Positions 33,446-41,030 of a stretch of 64,000 nucleotides of DNA are shown piece by piece (positions within the stretch are counted from its first letter, which is position 1; every line of letters begins with the position of its first letter). Source of the DNA: CAIURC01 sp043777315 (GTDB taxonomy: Bacteria > Verrucomicrobiota > Verrucomicrobiia > Chthoniobacterales > Chthoniobacteraceae); assembly GCA_043777315.1 (NCBI GenBank), contig JAYVPW010000006.1, forward strand, positions 92,690 through 156,689, given 5' to 3'. The notes beneath the pieces were generated by a model. That model searched no databases. It saw only the letters and a program-made list of their open reading frames with translations, and was not told the origin of the DNA. The position numbers and the translations under genes are program-made.

Positions 33446-33832
33446 CTACTCCTCGTCGTCCACCGGCTCCTCGCTGCGGGCGGCGAGCATTTGCTCGTGG
33501 ACTGCTTCGTCCATGCCTTCCGCGATGAGCTCCTCGGCGAGATTGTCGCTGTCCTCCATTCGCATGTTTTCGACGTGATGACCGATGTCGCTCGTCGTCA
33601 TGTCGTGCTCGGAGACGAGCTTGGAAACCGCGGCATGGCCGTTGTTGGAATTTTCCTCGTGGCCGCCGTGCAGCTCGCGTTTGGCATCGCGCCAATCACC
33701 GTCGTTGTACTCGCCGCGGCCGTCGATTCGCGCGAGTTCCTCGGCCCGTCGTCGGACCGATTCTGCGTTCGGCAGCCCCATTCCTTCCGAGTGTTGGATG
33801 ATCTTCGCCGAGGGAGGTCGCATCGTGCTCAT
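33446..33832 (-). CDS. DUF2934-like small acidic protein
   Basis: The product has 128 residues, starting MSTMRPPSAKIIQHSEG at ATG 33832. The segment ESVRRRAEELARIDGRGEYNDGDWRDAKRELHG fits the DUF2934 pattern (R-RAYELYL-RG-x-DGDDWLQAERELL). The rest is strongly acidic and helical (EDSDNLAEELIAEGMDEAVHEQML). No known function; it may be a stress-related protein. It is divergent from the small protein at 33939. Confidence 0.65.
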   Translation of the reverse strand: MSTMRPPSAKIIQHSEGMGLPNAESVRRRAEELARIDGRGEYNDGDWRDAKRELHGGHEENSNNGHAAVSKLVSEHDMTTSDIGHHVENMRMEDSDNLAEELIAEGMDEAVHEQMLAARSEEPVDDEE

Positions 33833-33938
33833 AGTTACTGGTAGGACCACTTTTGGCGGGAGCAAGCGGGAGTTCGCAGCGCGTCGGCATCTTGCACGCG
33901 GGGCAATTTCGATTAAATCCCGTGGCGTTCGGATTCGC

Positions 33939-34202
33939 ATGAAACTCATCAAACTCAGCGGGCGGGAGCGGGCGCTTTTGCGGGCGATCGATTTCGCCAA
34001 CGGCACATCGGGCGAGGAGCTGCTGAAGATCACGAATTTCGTGCCCGAAGACTTCGTCGATACGATCAACGGGCTCATCAGCGTCGGCTACGCGGAGGTG
34101 GTTCCGTATGCGGAGTTCACGACGATCGAGGCGTGCCGCGGCGCGATGTTCGAGGTGAATCCGTCGTATGCGCTGGAGCTGCGCGCGGCGCTCCGGCGCT
34201 AG
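33939..34202 (+). CDS. Small winged-helix-like protein of unknown function
   Basis: The product has 87 residues from ATG 33939. It reads MKLIKLSGRERALLRAIDFA, then GTSGEELLKITNFVPEDFVDTIN and GLISVGYAEVVPY. This helix-helix-helix-strand order resembles a winged-helix core with a short wing. The family is not recognised. The stop overlaps the stop of an opposite-strand gene remnant. Confidence 0.6.
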   Translation: MKLIKLSGRERALLRAIDFANGTSGEELLKITNFVPEDFVDTINGLISVGYAEVVPYAEFTTIEACRGAMFEVNPSYALELRAALRR

Positions 34203-34294
34203 CTTGCGAGCGGTGCGGTTTCGGCGCGCTGCTCGAGGAAAAGCTCGCGGATCACGTCTTCGACCGGCGGCTCTTCGACGCTGATGTCGCTCAC
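34199..34294 (-). pseudogene. 3' remnant of an ABC transporter ATPase gene
   Basis: About 30 codons on the minus strand read VSDISVEEPPVEDVIRELFL and then a short tail to TAG at 34199. DxSVEEPPxEDVIRELF is the typical C-terminal end of ABC-2-type transporter ATPases (beta strand, EEP, helix). No Walker or signature motifs lie upstream in this frame, so only the tail remains. Confidence 0.55.
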
Positions 34295-34317
34295 TGCATT
34301 TCTGGCCGGGCACGCGC

Positions 34318-34453
34318 AGGCGATGTGCGCGCCGGGGCGGCGGGATACCTGACGAAAGGCGAGGCACCCGACGTTTTGGTCGGCGCGTTGCGCCGGATCA
34401 TGCAGGGCGAAAGTTACCTGAGCCCGGTGATGAGCATGGCGCCCGTGGGATGA
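34318..34453 (+). pseudogene. Remnant of a response regulator receiver domain
   Basis: The plus strand reads VRAGAAGYLTKGEAPDVLVG and then ALRRIMQGESYLSPVMS before a stop at 34453. This is the alpha4-beta5-alpha5 end of NarL/FixJ-type receivers, with the conserved Lys in GYLTK. The phosphoacceptor half and the LuxR-type HTH are missing. Upstream sequence belongs to the ABC ATPase remnant on the other strand. Confidence 0.6.
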
Positions 34454-34479
34454 GCGGATCGCCTACGACTGCGGAGCGC

Positions 34480-35064
34480 CTACGACTGCCCGTCGAACTT
34501 GAACAGAAATAGCTCCGCGGCGTTTTCTTCGGCGTAATAAAGCTTCAGCGCGCCGTCGCGATTTTTCACGTCCGTGGCGACGGCGGTGCTGGCGCGGCGG
34601 CTGTGGATTTGGTGAATCCCGATCGCGCTGCGGCCGTAAAGTTCGCCCCACACTTCCACCCGCACGGCGGCCTTGGCTTTCGCGATGAGCAGGTCTGCGA
34701 GCGGGTCGCGCTCGTACGGTTCGAAGGTCACGTTTTCGCCTTTCACGAGCTTGGCGTAATCGAGACCGGGGCATTCTTCGAGGCCGGGAATCGGCTTGTC
34801 GGTCCAGGTCGAACGGATGATTCCGAGCCGCACGCGCCCGTCGAATCCGGCATCGCGATTGAGGCGCGAGAGGGTGTTGACGGCGGCGATGAGGCGGCCG
34901 AACGGCGGCGCCTCGAACGTGATCAAAACGTGGTCGATGCGCGTCGGGTCGGTCGCGGCTTCGCGATCGACGTAATACGGGACGCCGGTGACGTGGACGA
35001 ACTTCGGGGCCGAAGTGCGGATGCGCTCGAACAGCAGCGTGCGGGCGTCGGGTCGGCGGGTCAT
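34480..35064 (-). CDS. Protein of unknown function, coupled to the deoxyhypusine-synthase-like gene
   Basis: The product has 194 residues. ATG 35064 overlaps the stop of the upstream gene (ATGA). Alternating strands and helices are seen: KFVHVTGVPYYVDREAA, DHVLITFEAPPFGRLIAAVN, RVRLGIIRSTWTD, and the C-terminal SAIGIHQIHSRRAS followed by LKLYYAEENAAELFLFKF. The GIHQIH segment recalls the GIHDIH motif of the DUF2278 (YukJ) family, but the overall match is weak. Coupling to the synthase gene suggests a shared pathway. Confidence 0.55.
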   Translation of the reverse strand: MTRRPDARTLLFERIRTSAPKFVHVTGVPYYVDREAATDPTRIDHVLITFEAPPFGRLIAAVNTLSRLNRDAGFDGRVRLGIIRSTWTDKPIPGLEECPGLDYAKLVKGENVTFEPYERDPLADLLIAKAKAAVRVEVWGELYGRSAIGIHQIHSRRASTAVATDVKNRDGALKLYYAEENAAELFLFKFDGQS

Positions 35065-36233
35065 GCGCGTTTGGTCCCGGCGACGGAGCGGCCGGAGCGG
35101 CCCTTTTTCGGCTGCGTGATGTCGGTGCGGTGTTCGATCTTTTCGATCTTCCCGTGTTTGAAATATTGCGTCCGCAGCGCCTCGTATTGCGCGTCGCGAC
35201 GATCGTAGAGCCGCTTCGGTTTCCGCGGCGCGGCCTTGCTCAGCGCGTACGCGGTGATGATCGGCAGCGTGATCGTCGAGTCGGCGTAGCAGACGACGCA
35301 ATCGGGCAGATTCGACGGGTCGATTTTCCCCCAGCTCACCGCCTCGCCCGGCGTCGCGCCGCTGAGTCCGCCGGTGTCGGGACGCGCGTCGGTGCATTGC
35401 AAAAAGTAGTCGTGCCCGCGCTCCTCGATCCCCATCACCTCCTGAATTTGCGGCTCAGTCTGGAGCATGAAATTCTTCGGCGACCCGCCGCCGACGATGA
35501 AAACGCTCGAGGTCGCGCCGCTCGATTTCGCGGCATAAACGACGGCGGCGGTCTGGTTCACATCGCGGTTCACATCGATCAAAAGCTTCGAGTCGCGCAG
35601 CGCCATCGCGGCGACGTTCATGCCGATCGAGCTGTCGCCCGGCGAGCTCGTGAAGATCGGCACACCGTAGCGGTAACCGGCGCTGAGCACGCTCGTTTCC
35701 TTGATCCCCAGCTTTTTCTCCCGCTCGGCGACGTAGCGCCCGAGCAGGTAATGAAACTCGTCGCTGCCCATCGTCCGCTGAAATTCCGGCCCCTGAATCA
35801 CCTGCCGCACGAACGCATCGGTATCGAGCAAAACGTCGTAATCGAAGAGCACATCGTAGATGCGAATGATCCCGTCGCGCCGGAGTTCCACGTCGTCGAG
35901 AAAGGGCGAGCCGGCGTAGAGTTCCATGCCGAGGCCGTAGTGCAGATCGTGGTAAAGATTCGCGCCGGTCGAGATGATCCAGTCCACGAACCCGGCCTTC
36001 ATCAGCGGGATGATCGCGGAAATCCCGAGCCCTGCCGGAGTCAGCGCGCCCGTCAGCGACAGGCCGACCGTCCCCTCGCCCGCGATCATTTTTCCCGTGA
36101 AAAGGCGGCACGCTTCGGCGAGCCGCCCGCCGTTGTAAGCCTTGAAAGAGCCGTCGATGAGATCGGCGACCCGCATGTTTTTCGTGATCGCCGCAGGCAG
36201 CAGGCGCGGGAATTTTTTGTTGAGCGAACCCAT
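35061..36233 (-). CDS. Deoxyhypusine synthase-like protein
   Basis: The product has 390 residues. The family fold is indicated by MIAGEGTVGLSLTGALTPAG, the NAD-binding VDWIISTGANLYHDLHYGLG, GVPIFTSSPGDSSIGMNVA, VFIVGGGSPKNFMLQTEP (the region of the active-site Lys), and TGGLSGATPGEAVSWGKIDP. In eukaryotes the enzyme modifies eIF5A with spermidine. Bacteria lack that target, and characterised bacterial relatives act as homospermidine or related polyamine synthases. The product here is therefore likely a polyamine. The downstream gene overlaps it by 4 bp. Confidence 0.88.
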   Translation of the reverse strand: MGSLNKKFPRLLPAAITKNMRVADLIDGSFKAYNGGRLAEACRLFTGKMIAGEGTVGLSLTGALTPAGLGISAIIPLMKAGFVDWIISTGANLYHDLHYGLGMELYAGSPFLDDVELRRDGIIRIYDVLFDYDVLLDTDAFVRQVIQGPEFQRTMGSDEFHYLLGRYVAEREKKLGIKETSVLSAGYRYGVPIFTSSPGDSSIGMNVAAMALRDSKLLIDVNRDVNQTAAVVYAAKSSGATSSVFIVGGGSPKNFMLQTEPQIQEVMGIEERGHDYFLQCTDARPDTGGLSGATPGEAVSWGKIDPSNLPDCVVCYADSTITLPIITAYALSKAAPRKPKRLYDRRDAQYEALRTQYFKHGKIEKIEHRTDITQPKKGRSGRSVAGTKRA

Positions 36234-36413
36234 CGGGCCGGGACGGTAGCGGCCCGAAAAGCAGGGTCAATTGAAAGCATCCGGCGGCATTTCGAGGGAT
36301 CGGGGCGCAACCGGATGACCGGGGGTTTCCGATGCCTCTTTTGTAATGCAAATGATCCTCCACAACGTCATCTCCCCTGGCGGCCGGGAGGAGCGAGCCC
36401 ACGCGGGAGGCGG

Positions 36414-36686
36414 ATGAATTTCAGGAGCTGGATGATGACCTTCGAGGACTTCGAAAAACGTGCCCGGCTCCACGCCGTCGGCGCGCTGGAGGACGAAGAG
36501 GTGGAAGTATTCGAGCAGGCGCGAAAGGAGTTCGGAGTGCGCGCAGAGGATTACATCCAGACGTGCCAAAATCTTGGTGCGGCCTTCGCGCTCAGTTTGC
36601 ATCCGCAGCCTCCCGCGCTGAATGCGCGCGAGCGGCTGATGTCGCTCATTTGCCGCGCGATTTGCGGCGGGCAAACTCGGGAGTAG
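36414..36686 (+). CDS. Small anti-sigma-factor-like cytoplasmic domain
   Basis: The product has 90 residues from ATG 36414; the ATG at residue 7 (MTFEDFEKRARLHAVGALED) is an option. The order FEKRARLHAVGALEDEEVEVFEQAR, then a helix with QTCQNLGAAFALSL and PPALNARERLMSLI, is like the N-terminal domain of RskA/ZAS-type anti-sigma factors. It has no His-x3-Cys-x2-Cys zinc motif and no membrane segment, and no sigma gene is next to it. Function is inferred from the pattern only. Confidence 0.5.
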   Translation: MNFRSWMMTFEDFEKRARLHAVGALEDEEVEVFEQARKEFGVRAEDYIQTCQNLGAAFALSLHPQPPALNARERLMSLICRAICGGQTRE

Positions 36687-36720
36687 TCGCGGCAGCCGGG
36701 GTCGCAGCGACATCCTTCCG

Positions 36721-36850
36721 ATCATCCTGAGCGAAGTGAAGCGCCAGCGAAACGCCGTCGAAGGACCTCTTACTTCTCTCCCTTTGAACGCGCGCATCGG
36801 GAGAGAAGTAAGAGGTCCTTCGACTCCGCTGGCGCTGCGCTCAGGATGAC
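36721..36850. repeat. Family A palindromic repeat, copy A7
   Basis: This is a full copy with ends atcatcctgagcgaag and gcgctcaggatgac and intact inner half-sites. It begins 34 bp past the stop of the plus-strand gene at 36414, so the 3'-proximal placement holds on this strand too. Confidence 0.9.
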
Positions 36851-36923
36851 GAAAACCGCGCACGCCCCGGCCGGGCTTCCGGTTGACGCGGGCCGTCTCG
36901 CGGCAGAAACAGGTTCACCCTTC

Positions 36924-39834
36924 ATGCCCCTCCTCCGACTCCTCGCGACCACTTTCCTCTGCTGCCTCTCCCTCCTCGCCGACGCGCAGACGCCGACGCG
37001 GATCATGCCGCTCGGCGACTCGATCACGTACGGTTCCGGCGCGCCGGGCGGCTACCGCAACCGCCTGTATCAAATCCTCACCGCCGCGGGATACACCGTC
37101 GATTTCGTCGGCACGCAGACGAACAATCCGGTGGCGACGCTCCCGGATTCCGACCACGAGGGGCACTCCGGTTGGCGCATCGATCAGCTCGATACGAACA
37201 TCGCCGCGTGGTTCAGCGCCATCGCCAGCCCGGACGTGATCCTGTTGCACATCGGCACGAATGATTTCGGGCAAAATCTCGACACGCCGAACGCGATCAA
37301 TCGGCTCGATGCGCTGATCACGAAAATGGCGACGCTCAAGCCCGATGCGCGCATCATCGTGACGAACATCATGGTCCGCGGGGAGCCGTACAACACGACG
37401 ATCCAGGCGCAGTTCAACCCGTACGTGCAGGCGAAAGTGGACGCGCAAGCCGCGCTCGGGCGGCACGTCACTTTCCTCGACATGCGCTCGGCGGTGCCGC
37501 TCTCGGACATGCCGGATCAGTTGCATCCGGGCCAGGCGGGCTACGACAAAATGGCGAACGCGTGGCTCCCCGCCATCCGCGCCGTGCTCGAAGTCGGGCC
37601 GCCGGCCATGTCCCGCGCGACCGGCAGCGCGGACCTCGGTCACGTCGCGATCACCTTCAACAAACCGGTCGCCGACTCGTCCGCGGCGCTGGGAAATTAC
37701 GCGATCGGCGGCGGGCTGAGCGTCTCCGCGGCGGTGCTCGATTCGACGAAACGCATCGTCACGCTGACGACCAGCCTGCAGACGATCGGCACGAATTACA
37801 CCATCACCGCGAACGGCGTGACCGATCTCACGACGCCGACCCCGCTGTCGATGACTCCCGACAGCACCATCGCTTTTTTCCCCGCGCGCGTTCGCGCTAC
37901 CTCGCCAACGTGCCGGAATCCGCCGGCTACACGCTCGCCTACTCGCTCGATGTGCCGGCTTTTGCGGACTGGAAAACCAACGCCGTGCCGTACGCCGTGG
38001 ACAACCGAAACGGCATCGGGCCGTTCACGCGCGTCGCCTATTATTGGGAGCTCCAGCAGCCGAACGGCGACCTGCAGTTTCTGTGGACGTCGATGAACGC
38101 CTTCACCACCGACGCGGGAAAAATCGCGGTGCCGACCGCGAGCTCCGGCGCGATTTTTCAGCAAAACGTCACGAATCTCAACGTCGTCTCGAACGCTGGC
38201 GGGATCGTGAAAGGCAGCGGCCTGACCGGCGGAAATCTCGAGTTCTGGCCGGGCAGCTACACGCAGGCGAATCAAGTGCCCGTGCCGAATGCCAGCGCAT
38301 CGACCTACGATTTCGGCGACACGCGGACCGCGGGCACCGGCTTCGGCTCGATGCAACTTCACAACCACGACACCGCCGCGAAGCAGACGCTTTTTGCGCT
38401 GAACGATTGGGGCGTGAACGGCTCCACGCTCGACCTCGGCATCGGCAACAATCCGACCGGCAGCCCCGATTGGACCAACGCCGCCAACGTCGCGAGCTAC
38501 GACATCAAGCGCGTCCTGCACGTCCTCGTCCTGCCAGGAAATTCGGATTCGATCGGCCCCGTCCTCACCTCCGCAAAAGGCTCGCCGACGCGCAACCGTC
38601 TCATCGTCACGTTCAGCGAACCCGTCGCCGACACCGCCGCGACGCTCGCGAATTTCACGATCTCCGGCGGCGTGACCGTCACCGGCGCGACCCTCCTCGC
38701 TGGCCAAAAAGAGCTCGCCCTCACGACCAGCGCGCAGACGCCCGGCACGATTTACACCGTCTCCGCGACTGGCATCCGCGACCGCTCGCCCGGCGGAAAT
38801 CTCATTCTCCCCGGTGCCTCGACGACCTTCACCGCCGTCGTCGCGCCCACCGTTTTGGCAAATATCGCGGAAGCCGCGGGCTACTCGCTCATCCACAAAC
38901 TCGCGATCCCCGACGCCGCGACTTTCAACACCACCGGCGTCCCGTACGCGATCGACGACAGCAAATTCCCGCAGCTCCAGCCCTTCGACCGCATCGCCTA
39001 CTGCCTCGAACTCGCACTCGCCAGCAGCGGCGCGACCTCCTGGGTCTGTGTTTCCGCCGATGCCTTCACGAACAAGCTCTCGCAAATCGGCGTGCCCGCC
39101 GCCGCGACCGGCGCTGGCTTTCAGCAAAATCTCGCGAACCTGAACGTCTTCTCCTCCGCCGGCACGGGCGTCGCAACGGCACGCCCATCGCCGGCGCGAC
39201 GAACGCATGGCTGGAAATTCCGAGCGTCGGCGCGGCGCAACTCGGCAGCTACGATGTCGTCGTCACCGCCCCCGGCGGAGCCTCGACCACGAGCCAAACT
39301 GCGGCCCTCAGTTTCATCAATCGCGCCCCGACTTTCAGCGGCTACTCGTTCACTTCGCAAAAGGGAATCATCGCCACGATCGCCCGCGGAACCCTGCTGG
39401 CACGGGCCTCGGACGCCGATGGCGACCCGCTCGACGTCACCTCCGCGCCCGCCGCGAGCCAGCAGGGCGGCACCGTCGCGCTCGGGGCAAACGGCCTCAG
39501 CTACACCTCCGCGTCCACCTTCACCGGAGCCGATCAATTCACCTCCACCATCAGCGACGGCCGCGGCGGCAGCGTCATCGCCACGGTGAACGTGAACGTC
39601 ATCACCTCCAGCGTGACCGGCCCGCCGCAAGCGAGCGTCACCATCCGCGCCGACGGCAAAGTCGAGGCGCTCTTCTGCGGCATCCCCCGCGCGAATTACC
39701 TCATCGAACGCAGCCCCGACCTCGTGAACTGGACCCCCATGCAAACCCTCCCCGCCGGCGACGACGGCCTCCTCCCCGTCCTCTACCCCGCCCCGCCCGC
39801 GGACCACGCCTTCTACCGGGCCCGCGCGCAGTGA
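36924..39834 (+). pseudogene. Secreted SGNH/GDSL hydrolase with Ig-like modules, frameshifted
   Basis: It starts MPLLRLLATTFLCCLSLLAD (signal peptide). The SGNH domain follows, with RIMPLGDSITYGSG (Ser), LLHIGTNDFGQN and DQLHPGQAGYDK (Asp/His). Then come two Ig-like (Big_5/SbsA type) modules and two copies of a module beginning VLANIAEAAGYSL / YLANVPESAGYTL. The reading frame changes near 37880-37900. It changes again near 39160-39180, where the second module stops after NLNVFSSAG and the text jumps into the middle of an Ig domain (RRNGTPIAGATNAW). That implies a deletion, not just a one-base error. The end is a RARAQ-stop at 39834. Confidence 0.8.
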
Positions 39835-40427
39835 TGGACGCCCTGCTTCCGGCCACCGGCGCCCGCTTCGATGTCCTCGTCGGCGGCCTCGGCCTCGGCT
39901 ACACCGCCGCCGCCGCGCTGAAGAACCCCGCCGTCCGCGAACTCCTCGTCGTGGAATTCCTCGAGCCCGTCATCGGCTGGCACCGGCGCGGCCTCGTCCC
40001 GCTCGGCCCCGTCCTCACCGGCGACCCGCGCTGCCGCTTTGTCCACGGCGACTTCTTCGCCCTCGCCGCCTCCGCCGACGGCTTCGACCCCGCGGCCCCC
40101 GGCCGCCGCTTCCACGCCATCCTCCTCGACATCGACCACTCGCCGCAAAATCTCCTCCACCCCCGCCACGCCACCTTTTACTCGCCCGCCGGCCTCCGCG
40201 CCCTCGCCGCGCATTTGGAAAAGGGCGGCATCTTCGCCCTCTGGTCCGACGACCCGCCGGACGAGCCCTTTTTGGAAACCCTCCGCACCGTCTTCGCCAC
40301 CGCCACCGCCCAAGTCGTCACCTTCGAGAACCCCCTCCTCGACCGCCCCTCCGCCAGCACCATCTACGTGGCCCGGCACGGCGAAGCCCACGGCGCGACA
40401 CCCCATCCGATAAAAATTCCAAAATAA
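39834..40427 (+). CDS. Spermidine synthase-like SAM-dependent protein, short N-terminus
   Basis: The product has 197 residues. ATG 39834 shares a base with the preceding stop (TGATG). It has FDVLVGGLGLGYTAAAALKN (SAM loop), ELLVVEFLEPVIGWHRRGLV, FHAILLDIDHSPQNLLHP, the helix YSPAGLRALAAHLEKGGIFALWS, and a C-terminal strand STIYVARHG. This is the spermidine synthase/methyltransferase fold. The N-terminal part normally before the glycine loop is missing, so it is short for the family. Its neighbours are decayed genes, so it may be truncated. Confidence 0.7.
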   Translation: MDALLPATGARFDVLVGGLGLGYTAAAALKNPAVRELLVVEFLEPVIGWHRRGLVPLGPVLTGDPRCRFVHGDFFALAASADGFDPAAPGRRFHAILLDIDHSPQNLLHPRHATFYSPAGLRALAAHLEKGGIFALWSDDPPDEPFLETLRTVFATATAQVVTFENPLLDRPSASTIYVARHGEAHGATPHPIKIPK

Positions 40428-40429
40428 AC

Positions 40430-40606
40430 TTGCCTCCCGCGCCGACGCTGGTCGGCGTGAGCTACGCCACTGCCACTGGCTTTGCGAAAGTTTACACGAT
40501 CGACCTTACCGCCGACTTCAACCCTACCGCGAACGCCATCCGCGTCGTGACCAGCGCCGCCACCGGCGACGGCCTATTCCCATCATCGCGGTTACGCGGC
40601 GGCTGA
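40430..40606 (+). pseudogene. Possible fragment of a secreted beta-domain gene
   Basis: The open frame reads PTLVGVSYATATGFAKVYTI, then DLTADFNPTANAIRVVTSAA, to a stop at 40606. It looks like the inner part of an Ig-like or beta-sandwich module with no start region. The stop overlaps the 3' end of the opposite-strand DUF4926 gene. Support is weak. Confidence 0.3.
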
Positions 40607-40843
40607 TTGCAGGGGGCGGACGGTGAGGATCTCAGCGGAGGTGAGCGGTTCGATTCGAGATTCGGAAACGGTGATGATGGCGACGGTCTCACCGGTGGCG
40701 GTGAAGATTTCCAAACTGTAGCCCGGCTCCTGCCCCGGACGACCGGGATGAAATTCGACGACTGTCGCGAGGTCGCCACGCTGGAGGCGGTGCGCGGGGA
40801 GGTCGGTGGCGAGGGCGACTCGGCTGTAGAGTGCGTGTTTCAT
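40592..40843 (-). CDS. DUF4926 domain protein
   Basis: The product has 83 residues starting MKHALYSRVALATDLPAHRL at ATG 40843. DUF4926 features are seen: a DLP-x-HxLxRGDLATVVEFHP start, GYSLEIFTATGETVAIITV, and a final strand with ILTVRPL. These short SH3-like proteins are usually encoded right after a DUF6883 gene and are suspected toxin-antitoxin or stress modules. The ATG overlaps the stop of a DUF6883 remnant. Confidence 0.8.
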   Translation of the reverse strand: MKHALYSRVALATDLPAHRLQRGDLATVVEFHPGRPGQEPGYSLEIFTATGETVAIITVSESRIEPLTSAEILTVRPLQSAAA

Positions 40844-40994
40844 CCGTGGGCTGGGTAGAGGGTAATGAACTTGGTTCGCTGGCTGGCTTCTTCCGTCATC
40901 CAAATGGTGACGACTGGCAAGAGACGACCGTTTGGACCTCGGAGCGAAGGATGTGCGGGTGATTTTCTCCGGAGGCGTCGGGCGGAAGTTTCAC
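40840..40994 (-). pseudogene. DUF6883 gene remnant (internal deletion)
   Basis: A GTG at 40994 begins VKLPPDA, like the DUF6883 N-terminus. After about 15 codons the text no longer fits. In another frame, the C-terminal end GPNGRLLPVVTIWMTEEASQ then RTKFITLYPAHG reads to TGA at 40840. The middle of the protein (about 100 residues in relatives) is absent. The stop overlaps the DUF4926 start (ATGA), the normal layout of the pair. Confidence 0.6.
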
Positions 40995-41030
40995 GGCAAT
41001 GATTCCAGCGCAGCGTCGGACCCTTTCGCC

